The notes: generated from the sequence alone by a model not told the origin. A stretch of DNA of 64,000 nt from Streptomyces sp. NRRL F-5123 (GCF_000721495.1 NZ_JOHY01000009.1:62001-126000), one strand, 5' to 3'. Positions 32,338 to 41,985 are shown, counted from the stretch's first letter. Translations and numbers: made by a program.

Positions 32338-35300
32338 TCAGGTGCAGGGGTGGTCGGGGTGCAGGGCGAAGTCCAGCGTGGTGACGGCTCCCTTCTTGAC
32401 CTTGCTGCTCACCGGGTGCGGCGCCCAGCCGTCCTTGGCCGCGGTGACCATGAGCGGGTTGTTCCGGGCGTCCAGCCACAGGGCGTAGCGGCCGTTGCCG
32501 TCGGTCCTGAGCGTGAAGCTCTCGGCCCAGCCGTCGATCTGCACGGTCGCGGCCGCGAGCGGTGCGGGATCGGCGGTGCAGCCCGCGCCGGTGACCGTTC
32601 CGGTGATCTTGCCCCAGGTCTTCGGCGGCTGGACGGTCATCGCCACGCCGATGGGCGCGACGGTGTAGGGGGTGTCGTTCCTGACCGCGAGCACGGCGGC
32701 GTACGTGCCGGGCTGGCTGATCGCGGCGCCCGACGCGTCGACGGTGACCGCGACCGCGACGGACGTGCCCGGGGCGAGCGTGATCGAGGTCGGATCGGCG
32801 GTCAGCCAGGACACGTCCCCGGTGGTGCCGCAGTCGCCGTAGCCGGGAAGCGTCTCCACGGTGGCGGAGGTGCCGTAGCTGCCGCCCGAACCGCCCACCT
32901 TGTAGAAGCCGCAGGTGCTGCCCGCGCGGTAGACGGTGGCGTTGGAGTTGGGCAGGGCCGTCCACGTACCGCTCAGGGGTTCGAAGGCGACGCCCTTGTT
33001 GGTCAGGGCGGTTGACTGGCCGGTCACGCCGCCGGACAGCAGCAGCTCGCCGGTCGCGCCGGTCGCGCCCATGCCCCACAGGTCGTAGGGCATGTCGGGC
33101 AGCCGGGTCCACTTGCCGGCGGACGGGTCGTAGGTGAAGGCGCGGGCGGAGGCGAGGGCGCCGTCGTAGCCGCCGCCGCAGTAGAGCGCGCTGCCGACTG
33201 CGCCGCAGCCGAGCCAGGCGGTGGAGTTGGGGTAGGCGGCGGCGGTGCTCCACGAGTCGGCCACCGGGTCGTACACCAGGACCGTGGTGCTGCCGCAGGC
33301 CGCGGTGCACCCACCGACGATGTACCACTTGCCGCCGACGACCGCGGAACCGGCGCCGGCGAAGGCGCTGGGCGCGCTCGCGACGGCGGTCCAGGCGCCG
33401 GTGGCGGGGTCGTAGGCCTGGGTGGCGGTCACCGTGCCGCCGTCGTCGTTCCAGCCGCCGGTCACGTACAGCCTGCCGTGCAGGAAGGCCGCCTGCGGCG
33501 CCTCGCGGCGCACACCGCTGTCCGGGAGCGCCGTCCACGATGTGGCCTGCGGGTCGTAGACGTAGCCGCCGGACAGGATCGCCTGCGTGCCGCTGAGCCC
33601 GCCCACGGAGTAGACCCGGCCGTCGGGACCGGTGGCGGCGGCGTTGTCCATCACCGCGGCCGGGAGGTTCGCGAGCGTCGTCCAGGGCGCGGCGGCGGGT
33701 GCCGCGGCGGCCGGGGACACGGCGGTGGCGTGCGACGGGGCGACGAAGCCGGCCGGGTAGTGGCCCTTGACCTCCTGGAGGGCGGCGCCGGGAGCGCGGC
33801 CCTGCATCGTGAAGCCGTTGTCGTTCTCGGCGAGGCGGACGGTGGCGTCGGCGGTGCCGGTGTTCTCGACCGTGACGGTGGCCGAGGCGGTGCCCTGCCA
33901 CTGCACGGTCTTCGCCACGGATGCCGGGCTGACGGTGAGCCGGCCCGCCCTGAGGACGGTGTCGGCCTCGTTGGCCTCGTCCGCGGCGATCGCCGCGGAG
34001 GTGGTGGCCGCCGTGTAGTGGGAGGCGGTGACCGTCAGCGGGTGGGTGCCGGTGAGGCTGGAGAAGAAGGAGTAGTAGCCGTCGCCGAGGGCGGGGTCGT
34101 CCGGGGTGGCCGCGGTGGTGGCGGACTCGCCCGGGGCGTCGGCCGACGCCACGGTGGCCCCGGCGAGGCCGTCACCGGTGTTGGCGTCGGTCACCTGGCC
34201 GAGGACCAGGCCGCCGGGCACGACGTCGCAGTGCTGCCCGCCGACGAAGATGTCGTCGACCTCCCAGAACTGCGAGTTGGCTCCGGTGTAGCGGAAGCGG
34301 ACGAGGACACCGGAGTGCCGGGCGGCCTGCGGCAGGTCCCAGCGCTGGGTGTGGCCGCGGTTGGCCGAGTTGGCCCAGTGGCCGGCGTTGGTCCAGGTGG
34401 CGCCGCCGTCGAGGCTGACGTCGACGTCGGCGGTGCTGGTCGGGGCGCCCTCGTACCAGGTGGCGAAGGTGACGTACGGGTGCGGCTGGCCGCTCAGGTC
34501 GAGTGGCGGGCTGACCAGCGAGGTGTCCTGCTTGCCGCCGGTCCCGTAGGTCTTGCTGTCGACCATCGCGTAGGTGGCCTTGCCGCCCGTGGAGTTGCCG
34601 CGGGTGCTGTCGAAGCGCCAGGTCTGGCCGGTCCCCGCCGCGTCCACGACCGTCCACCCGGCGGGCGGTACGGCCCCGGTGGCGGTGCCGAAGTCCTGGG
34701 CGTCGCCGGTGGTGTGGGAGGCGTAGCCGGGCGCGGCGCACACGTCGTCGACCTGCATGCCGACGTCGAGCTTCGTGTCGGTGCCGGCGACCGCGAGGGT
34801 GTCCTCGCGCGGTACGTACCCTGTGGCGGCGGCGCTGGTCTGCAGGGTGTAGCTGCCGTCCACCGGCACGCTCAGCGTGTAGCGGCCCGTCGCCGGGTCG
34901 GTGTGCACGGCGCTGGTCGGCTCGCCCTTGACCTGGACGGTCGCGTACAGCGGCCAGCCGTGCCCGGCGGCGTCCTTGACGGTGCCGGTGACCTTCACCC
35001 GTGCCTTGGCGGCGAGTCCGGCGTCCTCGGTGAGCGTCTGGCCCCCGGAGAGGGTGACGCCCGCGAAGGTGCGGGTGGCGTAGCCGAACTTGGCGACGGT
35101 GATGTCGTACGTGCCCGGGTCGGCGGTGAACGTGTAGCTGCCGTCGTCCCTGGTGGTGGCGTGCGCGTCCCCGGCGGTGACCAGGGCGCCGGGCAGCGGC
35201 GAGCCGGTGGCGCCGTCGGTGACCGTGCCCTTGACGGTCGCGAAGGGTCCCGAGGTGAAGGCCGCGACGCCGTCGGGCGTGCCGAGGCCGGTCGGCCCGT

Positions 35301-36516
35301 CGTAGCCCTCGGCGCCGGTGCACAGGTAACCGCCGCCGCAGGAGCCGTTGCTGCCCGAGGTCACGTCGTTGAGGGCACTCTGCCTGGCGTACGGGAAGGC
35401 CATCGGGTACGAGCCCGCCGGGGCGTCGCCGGCCAGCGCGTACACCGAGGCGATGACGGGCGAGGCGACGCTCGTACCGCCGAAGACGTGCCAGGCGCCC
35501 GCGGAGTAGACCGCCACGCCGGTGTTCGGGTCGGCCACCGCGGAGACGTCCGCGACCGTGCGGCGCGCGCAGCCGGTGTCCGCCTGCTGCGACGGCTTGG
35601 GCTCGACCGCCGAGCAGCCGCTGCCCGCGCCGCTCCACGCCGACTCCGTCCAGCCGCGCGCCGAGGCGTCGCGCACCAGCGAGGTGCCGCCGACCGCCGT
35701 CACGTGCGGGGACGCCGCCGGGTAGCTGACGCCGTAGCCGTCGTCGCCGGAGCTGGCGGTGATCACCACGCCGGGGTGGTCGTAGAACGTCGTGTCGGTC
35801 TGCGGGTCGGACCCGTCCTCGGGGCCGCCGTAGCTGTTGGACACGAATCCGGCGCCCTGGGCGACCGCCTGGTTGACGGCGGTCCCGAGGTCGTCGCTGC
35901 CTGCGCTGTCCGCCTCGACCAGCAGGATCTTGCAGTTGGGGCACACCGCGCCGACCATCTGGACGTCGAGCGCGATCTCACCGGCCCAGCCGGCGTTGGC
36001 GGCGGGGTACTTCGTGCCGCCGCGCTGGTCGGTCTTGCGGAAGCAGCCGTTGGCGGTCGTGCAGGCGGGCAGTCCGTAGGTCTGCCGGTAGACGGCGAGT
36101 TCGGCCTCCGCCTGCGGGTCGTCGTAGGCGTCGACGATGGCCACTGTGCGGCCCGCGCCCTCGGTCGCGGACGGCAGGTCGTACGCGGCCTGCAGGTCGG
36201 CGGGCCCGAAGCCCGACGGGGTGGCGTCCGGTTCTGCGGCGAGCTGCGCCCTGGACTGCTCGACGTCGTCGCGCTCCACCGCCGAGCAGGCGGCCTGCCC
36301 CGGGCGGGTGGAGCGGGAGCACACCCGGTGCGACGGGTGCGAGGCGGGCTTCTTCGTGCTCTTCGCCGCAGCCGCGGCGGGCGCGGCCTGCGCCTGCGGG
36401 GCGGCGGCGGCCGGCTGCGCCGGGAACTGCACGCCCAGCACGGCCAGCGCGGCGACCGCGGCCCCCGCGAGCAGCGGTCTGAGCCGGGGCCGTGGACGGT
36501 GCACGGGTATCGCCAA
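32338..36516 (-). CDS. Secreted S53 sedolisin-type peptidase with CarboxypepD_reg, MAM-like and Kelch modules
   Basis: I choose the TTG at 36516 (1392 aa) because GGAGG lies 7 nt upstream and a signal peptide follows directly (residues about 10-38, ending AAAA). The sedolisin triad is Glu180, Asp184 (GEIALDVQM) and Ser349 (FGGTSVASP), with the oxyanion Asp near 258 (SSGDDGYG). The long Pro-kumamolisin propeptide (about 150 aa) is absent; only about 60 residues separate signal and catalytic domain. After the peptidase come two CarboxypepD_reg-like beta domains (about 430-600), a MAM-like jelly roll (about 640-790), another regulatory-like domain and about five Kelch repeats (about 960-1220). 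Probably an extracellular acid endopeptidase. Confidence 0.85.
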   Translation of the reverse strand: MAIPVHRPRPRLRPLLAGAAVAALAVLGVQFPAQPAAAAPQAQAAPAAAAAKSTKKPASHPSHRVCSRSTRPGQAACSAVERDDVEQSRAQLAAEPDATPSGFGPADLQAAYDLPSATEGAGRTVAIVDAYDDPQAEAELAVYRQTYGLPACTTANGCFRKTDQRGGTKYPAANAGWAGEIALDVQMVGAVCPNCKILLVEADSAGSDDLGTAVNQAVAQGAGFVSNSYGGPEDGSDPQTDTTFYDHPGVVITASSGDDGYGVSYPAASPHVTAVGGTSLVRDASARGWTESAWSGAGSGCSAVEPKPSQQADTGCARRTVADVSAVADPNTGVAVYSAGAWHVFGGTSVASPVIASVYALAGDAPAGSYPMAFPYARQSALNDVTSGSNGSCGGGYLCTGAEGYDGPTGLGTPDGVAAFTSGPFATVKGTVTDGATGSPLPGALVTAGDAHATTRDDGSYTFTADPGTYDITVAKFGYATRTFAGVTLSGGQTLTEDAGLAAKARVKVTGTVKDAAGHGWPLYATVQVKGEPTSAVHTDPATGRYTLSVPVDGSYTLQTSAAATGYVPREDTLAVAGTDTKLDVGMQVDDVCAAPGYASHTTGDAQDFGTATGAVPPAGWTVVDAAGTGQTWRFDSTRGNSTGGKATYAMVDSKTYGTGGKQDTSLVSPPLDLSGQPHPYVTFATWYEGAPTSTADVDVSLDGGATWTNAGHWANSANRGHTQRWDLPQAARHSGVLVRFRYTGANSQFWEVDDIFVGGQHCDVVPGGLVLGQVTDANTGDGLAGATVASADAPGESATTAATPDDPALGDGYYSFFSSLTGTHPLTVTASHYTAATTSAAIAADEANEADTVLRAGRLTVSPASVAKTVQWQGTASATVTVENTGTADATVRLAENDNGFTMQGRAPGAALQEVKGHYPAGFVAPSHATAVSPAAAAPAAAPWTTLANLPAAVMDNAAATGPDGRVYSVGGLSGTQAILSGGYVYDPQATSWTALPDSGVRREAPQAAFLHGRLYVTGGWNDDGGTVTATQAYDPATGAWTAVASAPSAFAGAGSAVVGGKWYIVGGCTAACGSTTVLVYDPVADSWSTAAAYPNSTAWLGCGAVGSALYCGGGYDGALASARAFTYDPSAGKWTRLPDMPYDLWGMGATGATGELLLSGGVTGQSTALTNKGVAFEPLSGTWTALPNSNATVYRAGSTCGFYKVGGSGGSYGTSATVETLPGYGDCGTTGDVSWLTADPTSITLAPGTSVAVAVTVDASGAAISQPGTYAAVLAVRNDTPYTVAPIGVAMTVQPPKTWGKITGTVTGAGCTADPAPLAAATVQIDGWAESFTLRTDGNGRYALWLDARNNPLMVTAAKDGWAPHPVSSKVKKGAVTTLDFALHPDHPCT

Positions 36517-36735
36517 GGTCTTTCCTCCGAGCGCAAGGAGCGGACAAATCGCCCGCCAGGCAGGCGGTATGGCGAGCATGCCAGCCCGTCCGCCGCTCCA
36601 GCGGCCCCGCGCGCGGCAGGCAGCGGACACGTGCCGGAAGAGGACACGGTGTTGTGGGGGGCGGGTCGGCTCGCACCGTGCGTGCCCGGTCCCGCCCCCG
36701 CCGTCCGCCCGGCGGTCACCGCGGGGACGGCGGTC

Positions 36736-37404
36736 TCACCCGGATTCCCCGGCCCGGCCTCCGGCGCCCCAGTAGAACGGTCCGGCCGTCGGCGTCACCG
36801 TGATGTCCCAGCCGAGCCCGCGCAGCCGCCGCTCCAGCTCCGCCGGCTCGTAGGGGACCTTCACGATCCGGTAGGCCGCGCCGTCCGGGGTGCGCCGCTC
36901 GACGGTGGACGACGCCGGACCCTCGACGAGCTCCTCCGGCGTCCGGTGGTGGTCGTCGACGAAGAACACGCGCCCCCGGGGGGCCAGGGCGGCGGCCACC
37001 AGGGACCAGAAGGACGTGAAGCGGGATTCCGGCACGTGCGAGAGCCAGCACCCCATGAAGACGACGTCGTAGCGGCGGTCGGGTTCCCAGCCGAAGAGGT
37101 CGGCCTCGACGAACCGCACCGGGGCGCCGGGCGGCACCCGGCCCGCGGCGATCGCGAGCATCTCCGGCGACGCGTCGACCGCTGTCAGGTCGGCGGCGTG
37201 CCGGAGCAGCTGCGGCGTCCAGGTGCCGGGCCCGCAGGCCAGCTCCAGGACGCTGCCCACCGGCCGGAAGGCGTCGAGTGCGGTGGCCGGTTCGCCGCCA
37301 CCGGGCAGGTCGAGGGGCTGGTCCAGGTAGTCGGGGGCGAAGGCGCTGTAGTAGGCGCGCTGCTCGGACAGGAGTTGTTCCTGAGCTGCTGATTGCGTGG
37401 TCAT
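36736..37404 (-). CDS. Class I SAM-dependent methyltransferase
   Basis: The 222-aa protein has the SAM-binding motif I VLELACGPGTWTPQLL (about residues 52-67), the acidic post-I Asp (LTAVDASPEML) and motif IV (YDVVFMGCWLSHVP). Substrate unknown. It precedes a MerR-methyltransferase fusion gene in the opposite order (same strand, 60 bp apart), so the two could be cotranscribed. Confidence 0.82.
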   Translation of the reverse strand: MTTQSAAQEQLLSEQRAYYSAFAPDYLDQPLDLPGGGEPATALDAFRPVGSVLELACGPGTWTPQLLRHAADLTAVDASPEMLAIAAGRVPPGAPVRFVEADLFGWEPDRRYDVVFMGCWLSHVPESRFTSFWSLVAAALAPRGRVFFVDDHHRTPEELVEGPASSTVERRTPDGAAYRIVKVPYEPAELERRLRGLGWDITVTPTAGPFYWGAGGRAGESG

Positions 37405-37464
37405 GGCCGCACCCTGGGGCCTGCCCCGAGGGGAAGGTCAACCCCCCCCGGGGCCGCGCCCGGT

Positions 37465-38592
37465 TCAGGCCACGAGCAGCCGCAGGCCCAGTTCCGCCGC
37501 CTCCAGGGCCGCGAGGTCGCGGTTGCGCTCCGCCCAGCGGCCCGACGTCAGGTCGGCGCGCAGCGCCTCGACCGCGCGGTGTTCGGCCTCGGGGCCGACC
37601 CGGGCCCAGACCGAGACCGCGCGGCGGACGTGGTCCTCCAGATAGGCCTCGGGGCGGCGCCAGTAGGCCTCGAAGAAGCCGTCGGCGCAGTCCCAGGGGA
37701 TGAGGACGGGCTCGGCGTGGCCGTCGACCGCGGCGGTCAGCTCGGCGAAGGACGGCCAGGCGTCGAGGATGTCGGCGAATTCCGGCAGGTAGTCGCGGGA
37801 GAGCCAGAACCGGTCGTGCCAGCCGGGGCTGCTCGCGTCGTACGTGAGCACCACCACCCGGCGGGCGACGCGCCGCATCTCGCGCAGCCCGGCGACGGCG
37901 TCCTGCCAGTGGTGGACGGTGCTGACCGCCATCGCCGCGTCGAAGGACCCGTCCTCGAAGGGCAGGCTCTCCGCCGCGGCGGCCACGCACGGCGCCGCGC
38001 CCGCGGGCCGCTGCGCCCGCATGACGGCGGACGGCTCCACGGCCGTGACCTCGCGGTCGGCGGGCTCGTAGGAGCCCGTGCCCGCCCCGACGTTCAGCAC
38101 GGTGCGGGCGTCCCCGAGCGCCTCCCAGATCTGCGCGGCGATCCGCGGCTCGGTGCACCGCGTCGCCGGGTAGCCGGACCCGATCCTCTCGTACAACTGC
38201 GCTCCGAACGCCTGCAGTTGCTCCTCCGGTGTGGTCTTGATCCCCATGGCGCGTGCCTCCAGTTCCCGGTCGATGGCCCTGACGGTGGCGGCGGCCCGGT
38301 CGCGCTGCTCCAGCAGCAGCCCGCGCAGCCGGTGCAGATGCGCGACGGCGTCGGTGCCGGGGTCGTCGACGAGGTCGGCGATCTCCCGCAGCCCGAACCC
38401 GAGCCGCCGGTACCCCAGCACCTCCCGCAGCCGCTCCACGTCCGCCGCCGCGTAGGCCCGGTAGCCCGCCGCCGTCCGCGCGGACGGCCGCACGAGCCCG
38501 ATCTCGTCGTAGTGGTGCAGCGTGCGCACGCTGACTCCGGTCAGCCCGGCCACGCGCCCCACGGTCAGGAGTTCTTCCACGCCCCCGACCAT
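37465..38592 (-). CDS. MerR family regulator fused to a SAM-dependent methyltransferase domain
   Basis: The 375-aa protein starts with a MerR winged helix (residues 8-75; TVGRVAGLTGVSVRTLHHYD, then GYRAY). A coiled-coil dimer helix follows (about 80-113) and ends in the TipA-like linker MGIKTTPEEQLQAFG (116-130). In place of TipA's drug-binding domain there is a class I methyltransferase with motif I VLNVGAGTGSYEP (165-177), AVEPSAVM and DAAMAVSTVHHW. There is no stop or frame change between the parts. An internal ATG at 38247 could start a separate methyltransferase, but it has no good ribosome site. The methyltransferase part may act as a ligand sensor. Confidence 0.8.
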   Translation of the reverse strand: MVGGVEELLTVGRVAGLTGVSVRTLHHYDEIGLVRPSARTAAGYRAYAAADVERLREVLGYRRLGFGLREIADLVDDPGTDAVAHLHRLRGLLLEQRDRAAATVRAIDRELEARAMGIKTTPEEQLQAFGAQLYERIGSGYPATRCTEPRIAAQIWEALGDARTVLNVGAGTGSYEPADREVTAVEPSAVMRAQRPAGAAPCVAAAAESLPFEDGSFDAAMAVSTVHHWQDAVAGLREMRRVARRVVVLTYDASSPGWHDRFWLSRDYLPEFADILDAWPSFAELTAAVDGHAEPVLIPWDCADGFFEAYWRRPEAYLEDHVRRAVSVWARVGPEAEHRAVEALRADLTSGRWAERNRDLAALEAAELGLRLLVA

Positions 38593-38650
38593 GCGGCATG
38601 ACGCCGCGTGAGGGTCAAGGGGCTCCGGAGAGGCCGCGGCGGTCGCGTGC

Positions 38651-39769
38651 TCAAGGCTGCGGTCTCCGGCCGGGCCGGCGCCCGTCCGCCGCGGGCAGTT
38701 CGACGGTCGCGCGCAGGCCGCCGCCGGGGCGCGGGGTGAGGGTGAGGGTGCCGTCGTGGACCCGGGTGATGGTCGCGGCGATCGCCAGGCCGAGGCCCGT
38801 GCCCGGGTGGTCGCCGCGCGCGCGGTCGGTGGCGCGGCGGAAGGGTTCGGTGAGGGTCGCGACCAGATGCGGGGGGAGCGGGTCGCCGGTGTTCTCGACG
38901 GTGAGGCGGACGCTGCGGGGGTGGGTGGTGGCGATGGTCGTGGTGACGTGGACGGTGCCGCCGTCCGGGAGGTTGTGGACGATCGCGTTGTGGACGAGGT
39001 TCGTGGTCAGTTGCTGCAGGAGTGCGGGTGATCCGCTCGCGGTGGCGATCCCGCCGGAGGTTTCGAGGGTGACGCCGAGCCGCTCGGCGAGGGGCAGGAG
39101 CGTCTCGGCGGCCTCCTCCGCGAGCAGCGACAGGTCGACCGGCTCCGGGGTGAAGGACCGCTGCTCGGCGCGACTGAGCAGGAGGAGCGCCTCGGTGAGA
39201 TCGATCGCCCGGGTGTTGACGGTGTGGAGGCGGTCGAGGATCTCGCCGGTGTCGCGGTCGGGGTCGGTGCGGGCCACGTCGATGAGGGCCTGGGAGATCG
39301 CCAGCGGGGTGCGCAGCTCGTGCGAGGCGTTGGCGGCGAACCGCCGCTGCTCGGCGACGTGCGCTTCGAGGCGTTCGAGCATCGCGTCGAAGGCGTCGGC
39401 CAGTTCGCGGAATTCGTCGTTGCGGCCGGGCAGCCGGATGCGGTGCGCGAGGGTGCCGCCCGTGGCCGTACGGGTCGCCTCCGTGATCCGGGTCAGCGGG
39501 GCGAGCATGCGCCCGGCAAGGAACCATCCGCCTGCCAGGCCGAAGAGCAGCAGGAGCGCCATGACGGCGGCGGCCCGCGGGGCGAATACGTCCAGCAGCC
39601 GGGAGCGGATGGGGAAGACGCCGTGCGGGGTGGGGGTACCGCCGGGGACGAGGAGGGCGCGCTCGGGGACGTACCGGAGAAGGAACAGCCACACGGCGGC
39701 GAGCAGCAGGGCGCCCGCGATCATGAGGAAACCCGCGTAGCTGAGGGTGAGCTTGAGCCGGACGCTCAT
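38651..39769 (-). CDS. Two-component sensor histidine kinase
   Basis: From the ATG at 39769 the protein has 372 aa: two membrane segments (about 8-30 and 64-88) flanking a short extracellular loop, a HAMP domain, the H-box (AANASHELRTPLAISQ), N-box (NLVHNAIVHN) and G-box (GTGLGLAI). A GTG at 39787 overlapping the response-regulator stop is an alternative start with six more residues. The small sensor loop gives no hint of the signal. Directly downstream of its response regulator. Confidence 0.88.
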   Translation of the reverse strand: MSVRLKLTLSYAGFLMIAGALLLAAVWLFLLRYVPERALLVPGGTPTPHGVFPIRSRLLDVFAPRAAAVMALLLLFGLAGGWFLAGRMLAPLTRITEATRTATGGTLAHRIRLPGRNDEFRELADAFDAMLERLEAHVAEQRRFAANASHELRTPLAISQALIDVARTDPDRDTGEILDRLHTVNTRAIDLTEALLLLSRAEQRSFTPEPVDLSLLAEEAAETLLPLAERLGVTLETSGGIATASGSPALLQQLTTNLVHNAIVHNLPDGGTVHVTTTIATTHPRSVRLTVENTGDPLPPHLVATLTEPFRRATDRARGDHPGTGLGLAIAATITRVHDGTLTLTPRPGGGLRATVELPAADGRRPGRRPQP

Positions 39770-39779
39770 GCCCGGGGGT

Positions 39780-40493
39780 CTAGCCACGGGGTGCCCCGGG
39801 GGCTTCCCCCGGCCCGGCGGCTCCTCCGCCCCTCCCGACGTCGATGCGGTAGCCGACGCCCGGCACCGTCGCGATGACCCACGGCTCGCCGAGCCTCTTG
39901 CGCAGGGCGGAGACGGTGATGCGCACCGCGTTCGTGAACGGGTCGGCGTTCTCGTCCCACGCGCGTTCGAGGAGTTCCTCGGCGCTCACCACTCCCCCGT
40001 CGGCTGCTGCCAGGACCTCCAGCACCGCGAACTGCTTCCTGGTCAGCGCGACGAAACGCCCGTCCCGGTAGACCTCACGGCGGAAGGGGTCGAGCCGCAG
40101 CCCGGCGATCTCCCGTACAGGCGGCCTGCTGTGGGCCCGCCTGCGGTCCAGCGCCCGCAGCCGTAGGGCGAGTTCCTGGAGGGCGAAGGGCTTGGTCAGG
40201 TAGTCGTCGGCGCCGAGCCCGAAGCCGGAGGCCTTGTCGTCGAGCCGGTCGGCGGCGGTGAGCATGAGGATCGGCATGCCGCTCCCGGAGGCGACGATAC
40301 GGCGGGCGACCTCGTCGCCGGAGGGCCCGGGGATGTCGCGGTCGAGGACGGCGATGTCGTAGGTGTTGACGCCCAGCAGCTCCAGCGCGGTGTCGCCGTC
40401 CCCGGCGATGTCGGCGGCGATCGCTTCGAGGCGCAGGCCGTCGCGGATGGCTTCCGCCATGAAGGGTTCGTCCTCGACGATCAGCACGCGCAT
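39780..40493 (-). CDS. OmpR/PhoB-type response regulator
   Basis: The 237-aa protein has a receiver domain with the acidic pocket (VEDEP), phospho-acceptor Asp51 (IAVLDRDIPG) and the YLTKPF lysine, and a C-terminal winged helix (about 130-225, ending VRITVSALRKRL then VPGVGYRI). Cotranscribed with the kinase. The leftward start is 88 bp from the divergent EEP-family gene. Confidence 0.9.
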   Translation of the reverse strand: MRVLIVEDEPFMAEAIRDGLRLEAIAADIAGDGDTALELLGVNTYDIAVLDRDIPGPSGDEVARRIVASGSGMPILMLTAADRLDDKASGFGLGADDYLTKPFALQELALRLRALDRRRAHSRPPVREIAGLRLDPFRREVYRDGRFVALTRKQFAVLEVLAAADGGVVSAEELLERAWDENADPFTNAVRITVSALRKRLGEPWVIATVPGVGYRIDVGRGGGAAGPGEAPGAPRG

Positions 40494-40580
40494 GGCACGG
40501 ATGCTACAAGCCGGTACATATCGTCCGCGTATCGAAAAGCGCATACGCGCTGGCAACACCGTGCCGCCTTGGCTTGCGGC

Positions 40581-41819
40581 ATGCACGAGACCGCACCACC
40601 AGCACGAACGAAGACCGTTGCGGACGCGGGGAAGGCCGCCGCGGAAGCGGAGGGGGCCGGTGCCGTACGCCCGGCCCCGGGCGCCGGGGGCAGGCGCCGG
40701 CGCGTCCGGCGGAACCTGAGCACCCATGTGTGGGGCGAGCGGCTGCGGCCCCGGGCCTGGCCCGCGCACGCCCGGCGGGCGGTACGGGCGGCCTCACGGC
40801 CGGGGCCCTGGAGGCGCGGCCGGGTGCTCGCGGGGTTCGCGCTCGCGCTCGGCCTGCTCCTGCTGCTGCACGCGCGGATCCCGAACGGGGCCGGGGGCCT
40901 CGGCAGCCTCGCCGAGACCTTCCTGCCGTGGTTCGGCGCGCTCGTCCCGCTCCTGCTGGCCGGGGCGCTGTGGCGGCGCTCCGCCACAGCGGTGGTCGCA
41001 CTGCTGCTGCCGTCCGTCGTGTGGCTGAACCTCTTCGGCGGGGCGCTCCAGGACAAGTCCCGCCCGGGCGGCGACCTCACCGTGGCCGAGCACAACGTCA
41101 GCGACGCCAACCCCGACCCCGCGGGCACCGCCCGCGACCTCGCCGCGTCCGGCGCGGACGTGCTGGCCCTGGTGGAGCTGACGCCGCAGGCCCGGCCCGC
41201 GTACGAGCAGGCGCTCGCGGCCTCGTACCCGTACCACACGGTGCAGGGCACGGTCGGGCTGTGGAGCAGGCTGCCCCTGTCCGGCACCCGGCCGATCGAC
41301 GTCAAGGTGTACGGCTCGCAGCCGTACGGCTCGCCCGAGGGCATGCGCAGGGCCCTGCGCCGCACGCCGCCGCAGGCCATCACCGGGACGGCCTACACCG
41401 CGACGGACGCGACCCGCGCGCTGCGCACCACGGTCACCACGCCCGAGGGGCCGGTCGCGGTGTACGTGGCGCACCTCGGCTCCGTGCGCGTCTTCCCGCG
41501 GAACGGCTTCTGGACCGACCAGCGCGACGCGGGCGCGAAGGCGCTGACCGAGGCGGTCGCCGCGGAGGCCGACGCGCGGGTGGTGCTGCTCGGCGACCTC
41601 AACGGCACGGTGGACGACCGCGCGTTCAGCGGCCTGACCGCGCGGCTGCACTCCGCGCAGAGCGCGGCCGGCAAGGGCTTCGGCTTCACCTGGCCCGCGA
41701 AATTCCCGGTGGTCCGGATCGACCAGATCCTGGTGCGGGGTGTGCGGGCGAACAGCTCGTGGGTCCTGCCCGCCACCACGAGCGATCACCTGCCGGTGGC
41801 GGCGCGGCTGACACTGTGA
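40581..41819 (+). CDS. Membrane-anchored endonuclease/exonuclease/phosphatase (EEP) family protein
   Basis: I choose the ATG at 40581 (412 aa); a TTG at 40569 adds four residues. An Arg-rich cytoplasmic N-terminus is followed by three hydrophobic helices (about 80-145) and a C-terminal EEP domain. Metal and catalytic motifs are visible: AEHNVSDAN (Asn), VLALVELTP (Glu), VAHLGS (His), LLGDLNGTVDD (GDxN) and the final SDHLPVAA (SDH). The active site would face outside the cell. Family members cleave nucleic acids, phosphoesters or sphingomyelin-type lipids; the substrate is not predictable. Confidence 0.82.
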   Translation: MHETAPPARTKTVADAGKAAAEAEGAGAVRPAPGAGGRRRRVRRNLSTHVWGERLRPRAWPAHARRAVRAASRPGPWRRGRVLAGFALALGLLLLLHARIPNGAGGLGSLAETFLPWFGALVPLLLAGALWRRSATAVVALLLPSVVWLNLFGGALQDKSRPGGDLTVAEHNVSDANPDPAGTARDLAASGADVLALVELTPQARPAYEQALAASYPYHTVQGTVGLWSRLPLSGTRPIDVKVYGSQPYGSPEGMRRALRRTPPQAITGTAYTATDATRALRTTVTTPEGPVAVYVAHLGSVRVFPRNGFWTDQRDAGAKALTEAVAAEADARVVLLGDLNGTVDDRAFSGLTARLHSAQSAAGKGFGFTWPAKFPVVRIDQILVRGVRANSSWVLPATTSDHLPVAARLTL

Positions 41820-41885
41820 GGGTGCGGACGCTTCGCCGGGGGCGGACGTTCGCTGGGCGCGGACGGGGCGCCGGGTGAGGACGTC

Positions 41886-41985
41886 CGCCGGGCGCGCACG
41901 GTGCGGCCGGCGCGGACGTCCGCCAGGCGCGGAGGTTCGCCGGGCGCGCACGGTGCGGCCGGCGCGGACGTCCGCCAGGCGCGGA
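41886..41985. repeat. 52-bp tandem repeat, two near-identical units plus degenerate flanks
   Basis: A unit beginning CGCCGGGCGCGCACGGTGCG starts at 41886 and again at 41938 (period 52), identical over about 48 bases. Partial GCGGACGTCCGCC-like units continue on both sides from 41821 to 42030. It fills most of the 259-bp gap between the EEP gene and eno. No coding potential. Confidence 0.7.

Noticed and set aside
33478..37392. Plus-strand open frame of about 1300 codons opposite the sedolisin
   Set aside because: No domain motifs; codon composition is of the antisense type, and the minus strand has a complete S53 protein with Kelch repeats.
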